DNA of 14,430 bases from CAYYMD01 sp964480425. Lineage in GTDB: Bacteria; Planctomycetota; Phycisphaerae; SM23-33. Under the pieces are notes generated by a model that saw only the letters and a program-made list of their open reading frames with translations, ran no database searches and was not told the origin of the DNA. The DNA is taken from positions 1 to 14,430 of the forward strand of contig CAYZPY010000057.1 of assembly GCA_964480425.1 (NCBI GenBank), written 5' to 3'. Positions 13,735 through 14,430 of this stretch are shown here, piece after piece. Numbering within the stretch: the first letter of the stretch is position 1; the number at the start of each line of letters is the position of its first letter. Both the position numbers and the translations under genes were made by a program.

Positions 13735-14430
13735 TCAGAATTCCACATCCCGGGGGATTTGGGTGAACGATATTCTCGTGGGCGCTGCGGTTCGTGCGCC
13801 GAACATTCCTGCGAAGTGGACGGCGTCGTTTCCGTACCGGGCGTTTATGCGGTCCATGGTTTGCGCCAGGGCGTCCCGACGCCCCTGCCCCGGCCACAGC
13901 GGAAGCGTGGCGCTGCCCGGGGCCACCAGATCGTCCAGCACCACGCCGACGTGATACGGCCTGTGGCGCGGGGACTTTTTCGCCCACGCCGTCGCCAGCG
14001 CCCGGAGCATGGTGAGCGTGTCGCGGCATCGCCCGATTTCCCCACGGCGCCGCCATTCGCCCCCGCCCAAGTGTCTGACCCAGAAGGTTATTCTTCCGGC
14101 CCGGTAGCCGGTTCGACGCAGTCTGGCGGCGGCCTTGTGAATCATCCTCGTCAGCGTGGCGTGTGCGCCGCGGTGGGTGCGCCACGCCGGGGGCAGCACG
14201 TGCGAATGCCCTATGGTACGCCGGTGCGTGGGGCGCGGGGGAAGGTCGTAACCGCGCAGCTGCCTCCACCACAGTTCGCCGAGCACCTCGCTGCCCCATA
14301 TTCGGCACAGGCGCCGCCGGGGAACTCGGCAAAGCCAGACCACCGTGAACACGCCGTGGCGGTTCAGACGCCGCTGCATCCCGCCGGCGATGCCCGGCAG
14401 GTCGGTGAGTTTGAGTTTCTCGATGGCATG
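13735..14430 (-). CDS. Y-family (DinB/UmuC-like) DNA polymerase, C-terminal part (cut by right edge)
   Basis: The frame is open from the right edge to TGA at 13735-13737, giving 231 residues without an N-terminus. The first residues, LTDLPGIAGGMQRRLNRHGV, followed by FTVVWL, match the helix-hairpin-helix that follows the catalytic palm in Y-family polymerases. From about residue 75 comes a little-finger (IMS_C-type) domain: SHVLPPAWRTHRGAHATL, then KAAARLRRTGYRAGRITFWVRHLGG, VGVVLDDLV and MDRINARYGNDAVHFAGMF. Family members copy damaged DNA or act as ImuB-like accessory subunits; which applies depends on catalytic carboxylates outside the window. Arg-rich composition fits DNA binding. The variant with SHVLPP and RINARYG is one I associate with planctomycete and deltaproteobacterial proteins, from memory. 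Confidence 0.82.
   Translation of the reverse strand, partial: HAIEKLKLTDLPGIAGGMQRRLNRHGVFTVVWLCRVPRRRLCRIWGSEVLGELWWRQLRGYDLPPRPTHRRTIGHSHVLPPAWRTHRGAHATLTRMIHKAAARLRRTGYRAGRITFWVRHLGGGEWRRRGEIGRCRDTLTMLRALATAWAKKSPRHRPYHVGVVLDDLVAPGSATLPLWPGQGRRDALAQTMDRINARYGNDAVHFAGMFGARTAAPTRISFTQIPRDVEF

Overview
This is a GC-rich bacterial chromosomal window with densely packed genes, most of them on the minus strand. It carries eleven protein-coding genes, two of them cut by the window edges. I see no tRNA, rRNA, CRISPR array, transposase or phage gene. The proteins (a conserved PfkB kinase of unknown substrate, a Y-family polymerase of the 'SHVLPP' type, a GH88-like hydrolase with Gfo/Idh and cupin partners, both GluRS and GlnRS) and the AT-rich word-repeat spacers fit an uncultured Planctomycetota or related PVC bacterium. 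That placement is inference from remembered family resemblance, not from a search.

Left third (1-4251, minus strand, read right to left): a sugar-acid catabolic cluster in the order small cupin, Gfo/Idh/MocA oxidoreductase, GH88-like unsaturated-uronyl hydrolase, SDR oxidoreductase, KDPG/KHG aldolase (N-terminus only). The likely job is breakdown of unsaturated uronic acids released by polysaccharide lyases, ending in pyruvate plus a C3 fragment. The last two genes look translationally coupled. A spacer with a long imperfect inverted repeat (3681-3797) splits the cupin from the oxidoreductase.

Middle (4344-9482, minus strand): housekeeping genes gltX (GluRS), a PfkB-family kinase, thpR (RNA 2',3'-cyclic phosphodiesterase) and lepA (EF4). 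The kinase and thpR are 12 bases apart and look like an operon. The gltX-kinase spacer is made of AT-rich repeated words that run into the end of gltX. The thpR-lepA spacer (283 bases) holds several GC hairpins and a short palindrome that recurs at 1051. lepA and gltX lack clear Shine-Dalgarno sites, and a -10-like box sits seven bases before each ATG.

Right third: glnS (GlnRS, plus strand) diverges from gltX across a 116-base region with a near-consensus sigma-70 promoter. It converges on a large cation:proton antiporter gene (minus) fused to a C-terminal PTS EIIA-like domain, with a strong hairpin between their ends. Upstream of the antiporter come a terminator-like hairpin and then the C-terminal part of a Y-family (DinB/UmuC-like) DNA polymerase running off the right edge.
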